Assembly (NCBI GenBank): GCA_947625005.1
Contig: CANQNA010000002.1
Span: 1-36,966, forward strand
Direction: 5' to 3'
Source: an uncultured Bacilli bacterium
GTDB taxonomy: Bacteria; Bacillota_I; Bacilli_A; RF39; UBA660
DNA length: 36,966 bases
Shown here: piece by piece, positions 27,644-36,966 of the stretch
How the letters are laid out: each line of letters starts with the position of its first letter
Position numbering within the stretch: the first letter of the stretch is position 1
Notes under the pieces: generated by a model
Seen by the model: only the letters and a program-made list of their open reading frames with translations
Databases searched by the model: none
What the model was told of the DNA's origin: nothing
Position numbers and translations under genes: made by a program

Positions 27644-28705
27644 TCATATTGTAGTTATATATTTTTCAAAATTAATTTTACTTGCTGTTAAATCTCTATT
27701 CTGAATAGAAACATACCCTTTTTCAGCAATACTAATTCTTAAATCGTTGTCAGATAAGAGTTTATCTATACTTTTATACATTTCATCAGTATCTTTTGGT
27801 TTAGAAATCATTGCATTATTTTCGTTTGCATACTCCATTACCCCTAAGCAATTTGTTGTAACTAAAGCACAGCCACAAGCCATTGCTTCTAAACCAGGTA
27901 AACCAAAACCTTCTACCAAACTTGTACACATATATATTGCACTATTGTTCATTAAGTCAACAACTTGTTCCTCATTTGCTTTATGTATATATTCAATCCA
28001 ATTTGGTAAATCTTTTGGTCTCTTACTAGTACTAAAAAGAGTAACTTTTAAATTAGGGTATTTTTCTTTGAGTTCTTTTAATACTTTTATTCCATATTCA
28101 CTTCCTTTTCTTTTGTCTGTATTTGAATAAAGCATACTTATTGAATATGGATTTCTATTTTTTATAGGATTTTTTATTTTAAAAATATTCAAATCTATTC
28201 CATTTACGATTAATTGTGATTTCTCTTTGCTATATTTATCTACAATTTCTTTTAGCCATTTTGAAATTACAATATTATTCATACCTAAGCTATAAGACTT
28301 CATTACAAGTTCATCTGTTGTTTTTCCCCAATTTTCATAGTCTTGTATAAAATAAAATTTTTTTCCTTTTTTATTTGAAAGTTTAGAAATAGGATTAGCA
28401 GTGCTAAAAGCTGTAGCTATACTAGCATCTGCATCTCTAATATATTTTTCTTCATAATTTCTTACTAACTTTTGTGTTATATTATTATTTAACTTATACC
28501 ATCTAGGATACCCAATAAAAAGTATTCTCCAAATAAATCTCCCAACAAATTTTGGCAAATGCCTAGAATTTTCTCCATTTCTCATAGTATAGTATATTTC
28601 AACATCATGGCCTTTTTCTGCTAAGTAGTTAGCATATTGAAATACAACTTTATATCCTCCAGTAATTCCTATGTAAACTAATGGCATATAAAAATTCACT
28701 TTCAC
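27644..28705 (-). CDS. Glycosyltransferase family 4
   Basis: GT-B retaining transferase, 353 residues. N-terminal YIGITGGYKVVFQYANYLAEKGHDVEIYY holds the acceptor domain glycine loop. C-terminal STSLVEGFGLPGLEAMACGCALVTTNCLGVMEY is the nucleotide-sugar site with the EGFGLPGLE signature. It begins directly after the EpsG-like gene. The sugar is unknown. Confidence 0.92.
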   Translation of the reverse strand: MKVNFYMPLVYIGITGGYKVVFQYANYLAEKGHDVEIYYTMRNGENSRHLPKFVGRFIWRILFIGYPRWYKLNNNITQKLVRNYEEKYIRDADASIATAFSTANPISKLSNKKGKKFYFIQDYENWGKTTDELVMKSYSLGMNNIVISKWLKEIVDKYSKEKSQLIVNGIDLNIFKIKNPIKNRNPYSISMLYSNTDKRKGSEYGIKVLKELKEKYPNLKVTLFSTSKRPKDLPNWIEYIHKANEEQVVDLMNNSAIYMCTSLVEGFGLPGLEAMACGCALVTTNCLGVMEYANENNAMISKPKDTDEMYKSIDKLLSDNDLRISIAEKGYVSIQNRDLTASKINFEKYITTI

Positions 28706-28711
28706 TTATTA

Positions 28712-29800
28712 TCACCTTCTAAAATTTATACTATCAATTATAACATTTAATAGTGGAACATCATAAGCATAAAAAGCACTTCTATACAGTAATAAATAGT
28801 AAACTACAAAAAAACAAATAATTATGCCGACAGATGAACATAAAATAATTTTTTTACCTCGATAATCTTTTTGAATATTATCAATATAATCTGCTACAAA
28901 TGCTGATATTATTATTAATGTATTTCTAATTAATCTAAACATTTCACCATTAAACATTAATAGTGGTATAAACACCATAGTATTTTTTAAAAAGTTTATC
29001 TCTTTTGTATATTTTTCAATACTAATGTGCTTACCAACATTATGGTTTTTAATAAAATGATTTATTAATAAATCTATTACTATAATTGATGCAGAAAATG
29101 TAACAAATGTAATCATACTTGTTCTAGTTTTTAAGTAACCACTATTTTTGAAAATTGTAATACTTCCTACCAGTATCAATATACAACATCCCCACATTGA
29201 AGCAGCTTCTATTTTTAAAAGCTTTTTTACTGAATTTTGGAAAAACATTGGTAAATAAATTAAATATATAAGCGAAGTAGGATGGAACAGTGTAGCTATA
29301 ATAACAAATGTTATAAATAAAATAATGTTTTTCTTATTTGCATTTTTTTGCTCTGTAGATAAAAATATAAACTGAAAAGCAAAAATAATAACAGCTTCAG
29401 CAATAAAGTTTCGTATTTGAATACAATCCATTGTAAATGGAAAAACCATATATAATGAAAGGACAAGGTTAATTCTAGGTGTTAATTTTTTGACAGAAAA
29501 AATTATCAAAAAAATACAACCTAAAAATAAAAATAGTCTAAAAGTGTTAAAATCCAAACCGATGCTAATTGATAGTTTACATATAGCTTTATATAAAAAC
29601 CCGAACCTTTCAAAATGTGATTCATATATTCCACCTTCTATTATAGAATAATATGTACCATAATATCCTTTATAATCAGGGATATCAACGTTAAAGGCAA
29701 ACATAATAGCACATATAGCAATTTGATATATTGTTATTACTTTAGATTTTGGAAATATAATACCAGCAATAATTGCAATTATAAATAAAAATAAAAGCAT
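28712..29800 (-). CDS. EpsG/Wzy-like polysaccharide polymerase (module A)
   Basis: Multi-span membrane protein of 362 residues in the EpsG family. Visible are the N-terminal DIPDYKGYYGTYYSIIEGG motif, FERFGFLYKAICKL, then PFTMDCIQIRNFIAEAVIIF, the polar pair (Gln-Ile-Arg-Asn) characteristic of this family. It would polymerise module A repeat units. It is the functional counterpart of the module B protein at 11637, with which it shares no obvious similarity. Confidence 0.87.
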   Translation of the reverse strand: MLLFLFIIAIIAGIIFPKSKVITIYQIAICAIMFAFNVDIPDYKGYYGTYYSIIEGGIYESHFERFGFLYKAICKLSISIGLDFNTFRLFLFLGCIFLIIFSVKKLTPRINLVLSLYMVFPFTMDCIQIRNFIAEAVIIFAFQFIFLSTEQKNANKKNIILFITFVIIATLFHPTSLIYLIYLPMFFQNSVKKLLKIEAASMWGCCILILVGSITIFKNSGYLKTRTSMITFVTFSASIIVIDLLINHFIKNHNVGKHISIEKYTKEINFLKNTMVFIPLLMFNGEMFRLIRNTLIIISAFVADYIDNIQKDYRGKKIILCSSVGIIICFFVVYYLLLYRSAFYAYDVPLLNVIIDSINFRR

Positions 29801-29880
29801 AATAAAATTCCTCTTTGATCTTTTTAAGTGTTTTTAATATTTTAAATTATTATATAATAATATTTATAAACATCCTTTTT

Positions 29881-30741
29881 TCATCCTTTTACTGTATGTT
29901 TTTTTAATACCTTACGGATAAATAATATAATTTTTCTTAAAAATATATTTGTATGTAAATACTCTTTTAAATATAATTGCTCACTTTCAATAAGGCAATT
30001 ATATGAAAATTCTGTCATTCCTCCAGTAGATTTTCCATGTGCATGTATTATGTGTGTATTTGGAAAAATGTAAACATCATACTGATTTTCTAATCTTACT
30101 CCAATTATATATTCTTCCTCATAAAGAAAAACTCTTTCATCTAATGGATATAAAAACCTAGCACATTCTTTGCTCATAAGAAAACAGCAACCACTAACTC
30201 CAAATACTTTTTTAGGTTCTTCTATCTCCTTATCTATAATAAAATTTTCCTTAAATTTCTTTAAAAAACCTTTTAACGGAGTTTTTAAAAGCATATTTTT
30301 TATTTTTCCTATAGCAGTTAATTTTGTTATCATATAAAATGGTTGTAATATATTTTCTGTATTGTATATAGTTGGTCCAATTATTCCTACATTTTTATTC
30401 TTTTCTAAAAATTCTATCATTTTTTCAATAGAATTGTCTACAAATAAAATATCACTATTACAAATCATAATATATTGACATTCTTCTAATGCCTTTTTTA
30501 TTCCTATGTTATTTCCAGCTGAATATCCTCTATTTTCATTAGAATATATCAGTTCAGTATGTTTAAAATCACTTATAATACTTAATTGTTCCTCACTTGC
30601 ATTTATTTTTGATTTGTTATCTATTAAATATATTTTATAAGGAATATTAGTGTATTTTTCAATTGATTTTATACATTGTATAGATTCTTCCCAAGTATTG
30701 TAGTTCAAAATAATTATTCCTAACTTTACTACATTATTCAT
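29881..30741 (-). CDS. Glycosyltransferase family 2 (rhamnosyltransferase-like)
   Basis: 286-residue GT2: LGIIILNYNTWEESIQCIKSI, YLIDNKSK, RGYSAGNNIGIKKALE, ICNSDILFVDNSI and GVSGCCFLMSKECA, the set seen in WbbL-like rhamnosyltransferases. The donor assignment is tentative. The start codon overlaps the stop of the GT4 upstream (ATGAATAA). Confidence 0.9.
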   Translation of the reverse strand: MNNVVKLGIIILNYNTWEESIQCIKSIEKYTNIPYKIYLIDNKSKINASEEQLSIISDFKHTELIYSNENRGYSAGNNIGIKKALEECQYIMICNSDILFVDNSIEKMIEFLEKNKNVGIIGPTIYNTENILQPFYMITKLTAIGKIKNMLLKTPLKGFLKKFKENFIIDKEIEEPKKVFGVSGCCFLMSKECARFLYPLDERVFLYEEEYIIGVRLENQYDVYIFPNTHIIHAHGKSTGGMTEFSYNCLIESEQLYLKEYLHTNIFLRKIILFIRKVLKKHTVKG

Positions 30742-31885
30742 TTTTCATCATTTCCTCAAAAACATTTTTCCATTTATTTTTTATTGATTCACTAGAAAAT
30801 TTACTTTTTGATAACTCATAAGAATGTTGCTCCATTATTTTTAATTTTTTTTGATTTTCTATCAAATAATTAAGTTTTTGTGTTAAATATATTACTTTTT
30901 GGTTATCAATATAGTTGCTATATAATTTTTTTATATCTTTTGGAGATAATTTCTCATTTCTAGTATTGTCGTCATTCCAGACTTTTATTGTTGGACTAGT
31001 TAAATATCCATTATAATCATCTATTACCATTTCTTTTATTGCATACATTGCTGTAGTGATAAAAGCACATCCAAAATGTAATGCCTCTAAAGTAACTAAC
31101 GAAAAGCTATCATTTCTAGTTAAATTTATAAAAATATTAGCTTTTTTATAAAATTGATTTAGTTCTTCTTTAGAAAATTTAAAATCATATAAACTTACAT
31201 TTTTTAATGTATTTATTATTTTTAGAGTCTCTGGCTCTAAGTCTGATATCTTAGTAATAATATCAAAATGTAAATTTGAATTATTATCCCAGCAGTTATC
31301 TTTTATAGCTTGTAGTAACTCACTTCCTCCTTTTAGATAAAAATTAGAAGATATAAATAAACAATTTATATTGTTACTTTCTAACTTTTTGGAAAATTCT
31401 TCTTTACTTATACAATCTTTTACATAAGGATAAATTTGCATAAGCTTTATATCCTTTGGAATATCATAATAATAGTCCATTGTTGATAAACATGCTTGTG
31501 ATAAGCATACAATTGTTTTTAAATTTTTATTTTTAAATGTTTTTTTTAAATTCATATGACCAATCAAACCTCTTGATAGTTTAGGATGATAATGCACCAT
31601 TGCCGTAGGATTTTCAACTGCTAAAACATAAGAGCGATTAGCTTTTAAAAATCTATTATAACTAAAGTATACATCATAATTATTATCACGAATTTTTATT
31701 TGTTGATAGATTCCTAATAAATCTAAAATTTTCAATTGACTCATTTTCCACAATATTTTTTTAGAATTTTTTCTTATGTCTTCAGTTAAAACAATGTTTT
31801 CTTGTACAAAATTTACATTTGGAATTTTTGTTTCAAATAAATCTTTCCAAAATCCTCTATTAGCCCTAACTATTTTTACGTTCAT
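30734..31885 (-). CDS. Glycosyltransferase family 4
   Basis: 383 residues. The C-terminal half shows LFISSNFYLKGGSELLQAI, KANIFINLTRNDSFSLVTLEALHFGCAFITTAMYAIKEMV and the Glu pair of GT4. The N-terminal half is AT-rich and poorly conserved, and lacks a clear glycine loop, so the acceptor is not guessable. It is followed by an overlapping GT2 in module A. Confidence 0.85.
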   Translation of the reverse strand: MNVKIVRANRGFWKDLFETKIPNVNFVQENIVLTEDIRKNSKKILWKMSQLKILDLLGIYQQIKIRDNNYDVYFSYNRFLKANRSYVLAVENPTAMVHYHPKLSRGLIGHMNLKKTFKNKNLKTIVCLSQACLSTMDYYYDIPKDIKLMQIYPYVKDCISKEEFSKKLESNNINCLFISSNFYLKGGSELLQAIKDNCWDNNSNLHFDIITKISDLEPETLKIINTLKNVSLYDFKFSKEELNQFYKKANIFINLTRNDSFSLVTLEALHFGCAFITTAMYAIKEMVIDDYNGYLTSPTIKVWNDDNTRNEKLSPKDIKKLYSNYIDNQKVIYLTQKLNYLIENQKKLKIMEQHSYELSKSKFSSESIKNKWKNVFEEMMKNE

Positions 31886-31943
31886 TAATTTATTTCTCCA
31901 ATCTTTATAAGTATTATTATTTTTTCATAATAACTCTTCTAAA

Positions 31944-33131
31944 TTAATTTTCTAACAATTCTTTTATTTTTAAATATGTTATTTTTCTATCAAATTTTTC
32001 TTCAGCTAATTTTCTGTTATTCTTTCCAAATTCTTCTCTTAATTTATTATCATTAATTAGTAATTCTATTTTTTCTGCTACTTCTTTTACATTTCCATTT
32101 TCACAATTAAAACCTATTTTATATTGTTCAACAATTTCTCTATATTCTTCAGATTCTTGAGTGCTAATTACAGGTAAGCCAGCCGCTGCATAATCACCCA
32201 ATTTATTTGTAATGCTCTGAGCTGCACCTTTTGAAATTGAATTAATCGCAATATCACAACCACATAAATAACCAATCATTTCTCTATAATCTAATAGTCC
32301 TTTAAATTCTACATTTACACCTTTCGAATACTCCTTTAGTTCTTCTTCCAATGGACCTGTTCCCATTATTAAAAATTTTACTTTATTTCCTCTTTCTTGT
32401 AATATTTTCATTGCATCTATTACAGTTTTTAAATCGTAGCTATGTCCTATTGTTCCTACATATACTAATCTAATGTAATTATCTTTAAATATCTTCTTAT
32501 TTTTTCTACTGTGCATATCAAATGTATCTAAGTCTGTTCCTAAAAATACACTTAACTTATTTCTGCATTTCTTATTAACACTCTCTGCTCTTTTTAAATA
32601 TGTATCAGATACAGCTACTATATCATTTGCCTGTCTATATATATAATCTGCCATTTTTTTAATTGGAAAAAATATAGTATTACTAATAATCGGAATATTA
32701 AATACCATTTTAAATGCTTCTGGCCATAAATCTTGAACATCTATAATAAATTTAATATTATTTTTTTTTGCATATTGAGCCATAACTTTTGCTACACTTA
32801 ATGAAGGAACTGCACAATAAATTACATCAGGTTTTACTTTTATTTTTTTCAAATATTTTTTTAAATTTATAGCCATAATATAATGACTATAAAATCTTTT
32901 TAAAGTCACATTCTTTTTATATCCTGGTTCATATATTGTAGTAAATTTATATTTTAATTTTTCTAATCCTTCTTTCTGTAAATCTCTTTGTTTTTTATTT
33001 CCATGATAAAAACTTGAAGTTATTAATTCTACATTGTTTTTTTTATTTATTATCTCTGCTATATAATTAAATCTATTATTTCCTTTTTCATTTGGTGTTT
33101 CTGTAAAATGTGCTACTATAATTATATTCAT
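31944..33131 (-). CDS. Glycosyltransferase family 4 (WbuB-like)
   Basis: 395 residues: MNIIIVAHFTETPNEKGNNR, DVIYCAVPSLSVAKVMAQYA, IDVQDLWPEAFKMV, VYVGTIGHSYDLKTVIDAM and SKGAAQSITNKLGDYAAAGLPVIST are the WbuB/WbwX-type N-acetylaminosugar transferase landmarks. I chose ATG 33131 (GGGAAG ribosome binding site) over the ATG 18 bp upstream. By position and family it may act second in the repeat unit after the initiating transferase at 35445. It is preceded by a 150-bp gene-free AT-rich gap. Confidence 0.9.
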   Translation of the reverse strand: MNIIIVAHFTETPNEKGNNRFNYIAEIINKKNNVELITSSFYHGNKKQRDLQKEGLEKLKYKFTTIYEPGYKKNVTLKRFYSHYIMAINLKKYLKKIKVKPDVIYCAVPSLSVAKVMAQYAKKNNIKFIIDVQDLWPEAFKMVFNIPIISNTIFFPIKKMADYIYRQANDIVAVSDTYLKRAESVNKKCRNKLSVFLGTDLDTFDMHSRKNKKIFKDNYIRLVYVGTIGHSYDLKTVIDAMKILQERGNKVKFLIMGTGPLEEELKEYSKGVNVEFKGLLDYREMIGYLCGCDIAINSISKGAAQSITNKLGDYAAAGLPVISTQESEEYREIVEQYKIGFNCENGNVKEVAEKIELLINDNKLREEFGKNNRKLAEEKFDRKITYLKIKELLEN

Positions 33132-33296
33132 TTTATACTTCCCATCCATATCATTTTTTCTAATTATTATATTTTGTTCATCTAGACAATTTTCATTTTT
33201 TTAAATCAAATTGCAAATTATTATTTATTTTTATTTTATTGAGTTTTAATGATTATTTACTATCTATTTCTATAAATAATTTTTTATTGTTAACTC

Positions 33297-34271
33297 TCAT
33301 TCACTAAATTTTTTTAACATTTTAATTTCATTATACTTCATCATAATTGTACCTTCTTCATATTTTCCAATTTGCGATTTATTTTCTTTGTTTTCGATGT
33401 TATTTATTATCATCTTAGGTATATTTTCTCCTGATTCATAAGCATGCGGATATCCTCCGCCAAATCTTGGATTCACTTCTGATATATAGTACTTGTCTTG
33501 CACCTTAAATACATCGATGTCAATAATTCCTTTAAATCCTGCCTTTTTTACAAAGTTTTTTATTAATGTTAATAATTCTTCATCTTTTATAGATATAGCT
33601 TTATCTGTTTCTCCTGCTCTCATTTTTATTTTTTCTTTTGCAAATATTGCCACTGGTTCTTCAGAAATCATATCTATATATACATCTACTCCATATTCTT
33701 TTCCGTCCATAAATTCTTGAATCATTAAATTATCACATTTTTTCCAAATAACTTCTAATTCCTCTTTCGTTTGTATTTTATTAATATTTATACTTGCACT
33801 TCCTTTTACTGGTTTTACAAATACAGGGAATCTTATTTTATTTTCATTTAAATCTTTATAAAATTCTTCTTTATCTATATAGCTTTTTGCGGTATCAAAA
33901 TTATTTTGTTCTAGAAACTTGTACATTTCATACTTATCAAAACACATTTCTACTTGAATATAATCTGACATTATTGGCAATATATTTAATTCTTTAAATT
34001 TTTGTATATTTTTTGAAATTAAACTTATTTCTGGATCTATTAAAGTAAATACTGCATTTATTTTTTCTTTTTTGCAGATGTTTAAAATCTGCCCCAAATA
34101 ACCTTCTTCAGATATTTTTGGAACTATATAGTATTTATCCGCTTCGTAAATTGCTGGTGCTAAATTACTACAATCAGTTGCAATAACTTTCCCCTTACCT
34201 TCTAATTCTTTTTTGAAATATTGCACTATTTTATTTCTTGTGCCTACACTTAATATTAATATGTTTATCAT
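33297..34271 (-). CDS. ATP-grasp ligase (carbamoyl-phosphate-synthase-like)
   Basis: 324 residues. An N-terminal Rossmann-like part (INILILSVGTRNKIVQYFKKEL) precedes the ATP-grasp fold: RFPVFVKPVKGSASININK, LMIQEFMDGKEYGVDVYID and the metal-binding ISEVNPRFGGGYPHAYESG. Such enzymes join a carboxyl to an amine; in polysaccharide loci they are thought to add amino-acid groups to sugars. Its start overlaps the stop of the PLP enzyme by 4 bp, so the two probably work in sequence on an amino acid or amine. Confidence 0.88.
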   Translation of the reverse strand: MINILILSVGTRNKIVQYFKKELEGKGKVIATDCSNLAPAIYEADKYYIVPKISEEGYLGQILNICKKEKINAVFTLIDPEISLISKNIQKFKELNILPIMSDYIQVEMCFDKYEMYKFLEQNNFDTAKSYIDKEEFYKDLNENKIRFPVFVKPVKGSASININKIQTKEELEVIWKKCDNLMIQEFMDGKEYGVDVYIDMISEEPVAIFAKEKIKMRAGETDKAISIKDEELLTLIKNFVKKAGFKGIIDIDVFKVQDKYYISEVNPRFGGGYPHAYESGENIPKMIINNIENKENKSQIGKYEEGTIMMKYNEIKMLKKFSE

Positions 34272-35458
34272 ACTTTTTCTCCTATATAACTATTTTGAAT
34301 ATATTGGTATGGAGTCCATGCATCTCTTACCTTTATATATCTATTATTCTCAAATACATAAACATCTGGAAAATATTTTATAAATAATGGAGTAATGCAC
34401 ATAGTATAAGCTCCTACTTTTTTATATATGATTTTATCTCCAACACTTAGCTCTAATCCATTGTTTTCTATAAACATTCTGTCATTTTCCATACAAGTAT
34501 ATCCACATATCACTTGTTTTTTTATTGTTTTTTTGTTTTCATTCGAATAACTATAACTATGAAAGTAATTTGTTTTTTTCATTAATGGGTCTATACTTGT
34601 TCGTGTGCCATCTGTTATAACAAATCTATTAAAAGTTGTGTCTTTCACATCAATAACAGATGTAACATAATTTATTGGCGCACCTATTACTGCCATTCCA
34701 GGTTCGATAATTAAAGTTGTTTGTTTTGGAGACATTTCTTTTTTTAAAATATTTGAAACTAACTTTATATAATCAGCAAATTGTGGCTTATCTGCTATCC
34801 CTCCAAAAAAACCTCCTCCTATGTCTATATAACTTAAATTAAGCTTAAATTCATTTTTTATTTTTATCGCCATAATTGCAATTGCTTTGTAAATATCTAA
34901 ACTTCTTGTTTTTGAACTTGTATGTAAATGTAATCCTGAAATTTTCACATTGTTTTCCTTAAGGAAATTTAATGCCTTACCTAATTCTCCATTTTCATAG
35001 CAAAAGCCAAATCTACCACCCTCTGTACCACATTGTGATTGGTTTGGGCAAAGCTTTTCAATATCAAAATTAACCCTTAATCCTATTTTATAATTTCCTT
35101 TCAATTCAGTTGCCCATTTCAACTCTCTAGCAGAGTCAATATTTACATAGCATCCATTATTTGCAGTTTCTATAAACGATTCTTTAGTTTTTATTGGTCC
35201 ATTATATATGTATTTATTTTTCTCAATACCTAACAATTTTCCAAGTTCATATTCATCATTCGAAACTACCTCAGAAAAACAATTTTTTTTGTTAAAATAT
35301 TCTACTATCCAAGGTAATGAATTTGTTTTATATGAATATCCTATTATATAATTGTTCCAATATAATTTTAAGGCATCAACAAGTTTATTAAAATTATCTT
35401 CTAACTCTTGTTTATCTATTACGTAATAAGGTGTATTCAAAATACTATCTACTTGCAT
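34268..35458 (-). CDS. Fold-III PLP-dependent decarboxylase (LysA/ornithine-decarboxylase-like)
   Basis: 396 residues with the alanine-racemase-type barrel: the PLP lysine in IGYSYKTNSLPWIVEYF, HLHTSSKTRSLDIYKA, YIDIGGGFFGG (phosphate loop), IEPGMAVIGAPINYVTSV and the C-terminal CGYTCMENDRMF cysteine loop. It resembles diaminopimelate and related decarboxylases, but a biosynthetic lysA role is unlikely inside a glycan cluster. An amine or D-amino-acid product for attachment by the ATP-grasp ligase is inferred. The start with AGGAGATAAAAA lies inside the end of the sugar transferase gene. Confidence 0.86.
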   Translation of the reverse strand: MQVDSILNTPYYVIDKQELEDNFNKLVDALKLYWNNYIIGYSYKTNSLPWIVEYFNKKNCFSEVVSNDEYELGKLLGIEKNKYIYNGPIKTKESFIETANNGCYVNIDSARELKWATELKGNYKIGLRVNFDIEKLCPNQSQCGTEGGRFGFCYENGELGKALNFLKENNVKISGLHLHTSSKTRSLDIYKAIAIMAIKIKNEFKLNLSYIDIGGGFFGGIADKPQFADYIKLVSNILKKEMSPKQTTLIIEPGMAVIGAPINYVTSVIDVKDTTFNRFVITDGTRTSIDPLMKKTNYFHSYSYSNENKKTIKKQVICGYTCMENDRMFIENNGLELSVGDKIIYKKVGAYTMCITPLFIKYFPDVYVFENNRYIKVRDAWTPYQYIQNSYIGEKV

Positions 35459-36095
35459 TTTTTATCTCCTGCTTTCTCATTTTATCTAAGTACAATTCAT
35501 CAGTTGTATCAGCTTGTATATCTGTATGTAAAAATACCTTTTTTATGGTTTTTAATATTATTTTTAAATCTTCTACGAATGTTATACTATTTATATAATT
35601 TATATCATATCTAAATCTTTCTTCCCATGTAATTAAATTTCTACCATTTACCTGCGCTAACCCTGTAAGTCCTGGTCTAACATCATGTCTATGTTTTTCT
35701 TTTTCAGTATAATATGGTAAATACTCTACTAGTAATGGTCTTGGTCCAACTATTGCCATATCTCCTTTTAATATATTTACTAATTCTGGAAGTTCATCTA
35801 AACTTGTACTTCTTAACATTTTTCCAAATTTAGTAAGCCTTTTTTCATCTGGTAATAGATTTCCTTCTTCATCTCTTTCATCTGTCATTGTTCTAAATTT
35901 ATATAAAGTAAATATTTTTTCATCTTTCCCTGGTCTCTCTTGTTTAAAAATTACCGGTTTTCCAAGCTTTATTCTAACTAATATAGCAATAATTAACATT
36001 ACTGGACTTAATATTATTAACGCCAATAAACTAAGTATAAAATCTAAAAGTCTTTTTATGTATTTTTCATATATCTCCTTTTTATGTTCCATCAT
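35445..36095 (-). CDS. Undecaprenyl-phosphate sugar phosphotransferase, PglC-like (module A initiator)
   Basis: 216-residue monotopic transferase: re-entrant helix RLLDFILSLLALIILSPVML, KPVIFKQERPGKDEKIFTLYKFRTM, the catalytic LRSTSLDELPELVNILKGDMAIVGPRPL and VRPGLTGLAQVNGRN. It starts module A repeat units. It is only moderately similar to the module B initiator, being closer to PglC/EpsL, which use diamino-sugars; the aminotransferase upstream fits that. Its start overlaps that gene's stop. Confidence 0.94.
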   Translation of the reverse strand: MMEHKKEIYEKYIKRLLDFILSLLALIILSPVMLIIAILVRIKLGKPVIFKQERPGKDEKIFTLYKFRTMTDERDEEGNLLPDEKRLTKFGKMLRSTSLDELPELVNILKGDMAIVGPRPLLVEYLPYYTEKEKHRHDVRPGLTGLAQVNGRNLITWEERFRYDINYINSITFVEDLKIILKTIKKVFLHTDIQADTTDELYLDKMRKQEIKNASR

Positions 36096-36966
36096 TCAAA
36101 ACATCCTTTTATAACTTTTATAATTTTTTCTTGTTGCTCTTCTGTCATTTTGTTATCAGATGGCAAGCATAAACCTCTATCAAATATATCCATTCCTATA
36201 TCTAATGCATTGCCATCTATATAAGCATTTGTATTTGCTCTTCCATTACCAATTTTTGTAACAAATGGATTCATTCTAAATATTGGTTGCATGTGCATTG
36301 GTTTCCATATTGGTCTTCCTTCTGCATTTATTTCTGCTAACTTTTCTAGTATTTCAGTAGGGCAAGACTTTCCTTTTTCACTTATATAAAGACTGTCTTT
36401 TTCTCCTCTTACTTGTTTGCACATAGCTTCTTTATCTATTATTAGGCAAGATAGCCAATAATTTGATTCACATTCTTTTGGAATTGGGTTCATTTTTACT
36501 GGTAAATCTTTCAATCCTTCTTTGTATCTTGCATAAATTACTTTTTTCTGTGCAATATGTTCTTCTAAATATGGGTATTGTCCTCTAACAATTCCTGCTA
36601 TTACATTAGACATTCTATAATTATAGCCGATTTCTTCATGTTGATACCAAGATGCATTTTCTCTGGCTTGTGTTGACCATTTTCTTACTTTATTTGCAGA
36701 TTCTAAATCATCTGTTAATAACATTCCACCAGTTGTTCCTGTAATTATTTTGTTTCCATTAAATGAAATGCAATTAAAGTCTCCAAATGTACCTGCTGCT
36801 TTTCCTTTATATGTTGCTCCTAAAGCTTCTGCTGCATCTTCTATAATTATAACATTATGTTTTTTAGCAATTTGTGTTATTTTTTCTATATTTCCTATTG
36901 TTCCATATAAATGTGCTATCATTATAACTTTTACATCAGGATAAATTTCAAAAGCTTTTTCTAATG
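36092..36966 (-). CDS. DegT/DnrJ/EryC1 sugar aminotransferase, partial at window edge
   Basis: PLP-dependent aminotransferase that makes an amino sugar, PglE/EpsN-like. The reading frame is open to the right edge (LEKAFEIYPDVKVIMIAHLYG), so the N-terminal part lies outside the window. Visible motifs are IIEDAAEALGATYKGKAAG, the PLP lysine in SFNGNKIITGTTGGML, ENASWYQHEEIGYNYRMSN and the C-terminal CLPSDNKMTEEQQEKII. With the PglC-like transferase it suggests a bacillosamine-type first sugar. Confidence 0.9.
   Translation of the reverse strand, partial: LEKAFEIYPDVKVIMIAHLYGTIGNIEKITQIAKKHNVIIIEDAAEALGATYKGKAAGTFGDFNCISFNGNKIITGTTGGMLLTDDLESANKVRKWSTQARENASWYQHEEIGYNYRMSNVIAGIVRGQYPYLEEHIAQKKVIYARYKEGLKDLPVKMNPIPKECESNYWLSCLIIDKEAMCKQVRGEKDSLYISEKGKSCPTEILEKLAEINAEGRPIWKPMHMQPIFRMNPFVTKIGNGRANTNAYIDGNALDIGMDIFDRGLCLPSDNKMTEEQQEKIIKVIKGCFE

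Overview
This is an AT-rich window (about three quarters A+T). It carries the polysaccharide (capsule or EPS) locus of a low-GC Gram-positive bacterium, most likely an uncultured gut-type Clostridia or other Firmicutes. The evidence is the LPXTG-type surface proteins with a sortase, a CpsB/CpsC/CpsD phosphoregulatory set, TagD/TagF-like wall-polymer enzymes, strong GGAGG ribosome binding sites and the standard code with TGA as stop. I see no tRNA, rRNA or CRISPR array. Nearly every gene is on the minus strand, so transcription runs from high to low coordinates.

Layout in transcription order. Positions 36966-22554 hold polysaccharide module A: DegT aminotransferase (cut by the window edge), PglC-like initiating sugar transferase, PLP decarboxylase-fold enzyme, ATP-grasp ligase, three GT4 and one GT2 glycosyltransferases, EpsG/Wzy-like polymerase, pyruvyl transferase, Wzx flippase, a ferredoxin/FrhB pair and an acyltransferase. 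Positions 22560-21430 are decayed: an SDR pseudogene and a 3' fragment of an LPXTG gene. Positions 21420-18590 hold a plus-strand tyrosine recombinase, a 24-bp inverted repeat pair around a 225-bp segment with promoters and a terminator, and a TnpB-family protein that has lost all three RuvC catalytic residues, followed by two hairpins resembling an omega-RNA scaffold. Positions 18589-7495 hold polysaccharide module B: a second initiating sugar transferase, glycosyltransferases, TagD, TagF, Wzy, Wzx and acyltransferases. Positions 7490-320 hold LPXTG mini-proteins, the sortase, a membrane protein, CpsC, CpsD, CpsB and glmM.

The main result is that module B looks like a multi-layer phase-variable system. 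The inverted repeats have tyrosine-recombinase site architecture (9-bp inverted arms around a 5-bp asymmetric spacer) and lie 200 bp from a recombinase gene. In the orientation sequenced, the best promoter (TTGAAA-N17-TAAAAT) points at the recombinase, and a terminator blocks leftward transcription. Inversion would point the promoter at the nuclease-dead TnpB and module B. The first gene behind the switch is therefore a candidate RNA-guided repressor, a position comparable to that of the UpxY/UpxZ regulators in Bacteroides capsule loci. Four further genes carry slippage tracts: (AC)14 in an acyltransferase (reads ON), G7 in a hexapeptide acetyltransferase (reads OFF), G9 in a GT4 (reads OFF) and (CA)17 in a second acyltransferase (reads OFF). 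Shifting the tracts by one base or one unit restores the expected conserved protein sequence in each OFF case.

Module B with its switch is bracketed by about 210-bp direct repeats made of an LPXTG gene 3' end plus its terminator, which suggests it was acquired, or can be lost, as a cassette. All functions are inferred from sequence reading alone; no searches were run.
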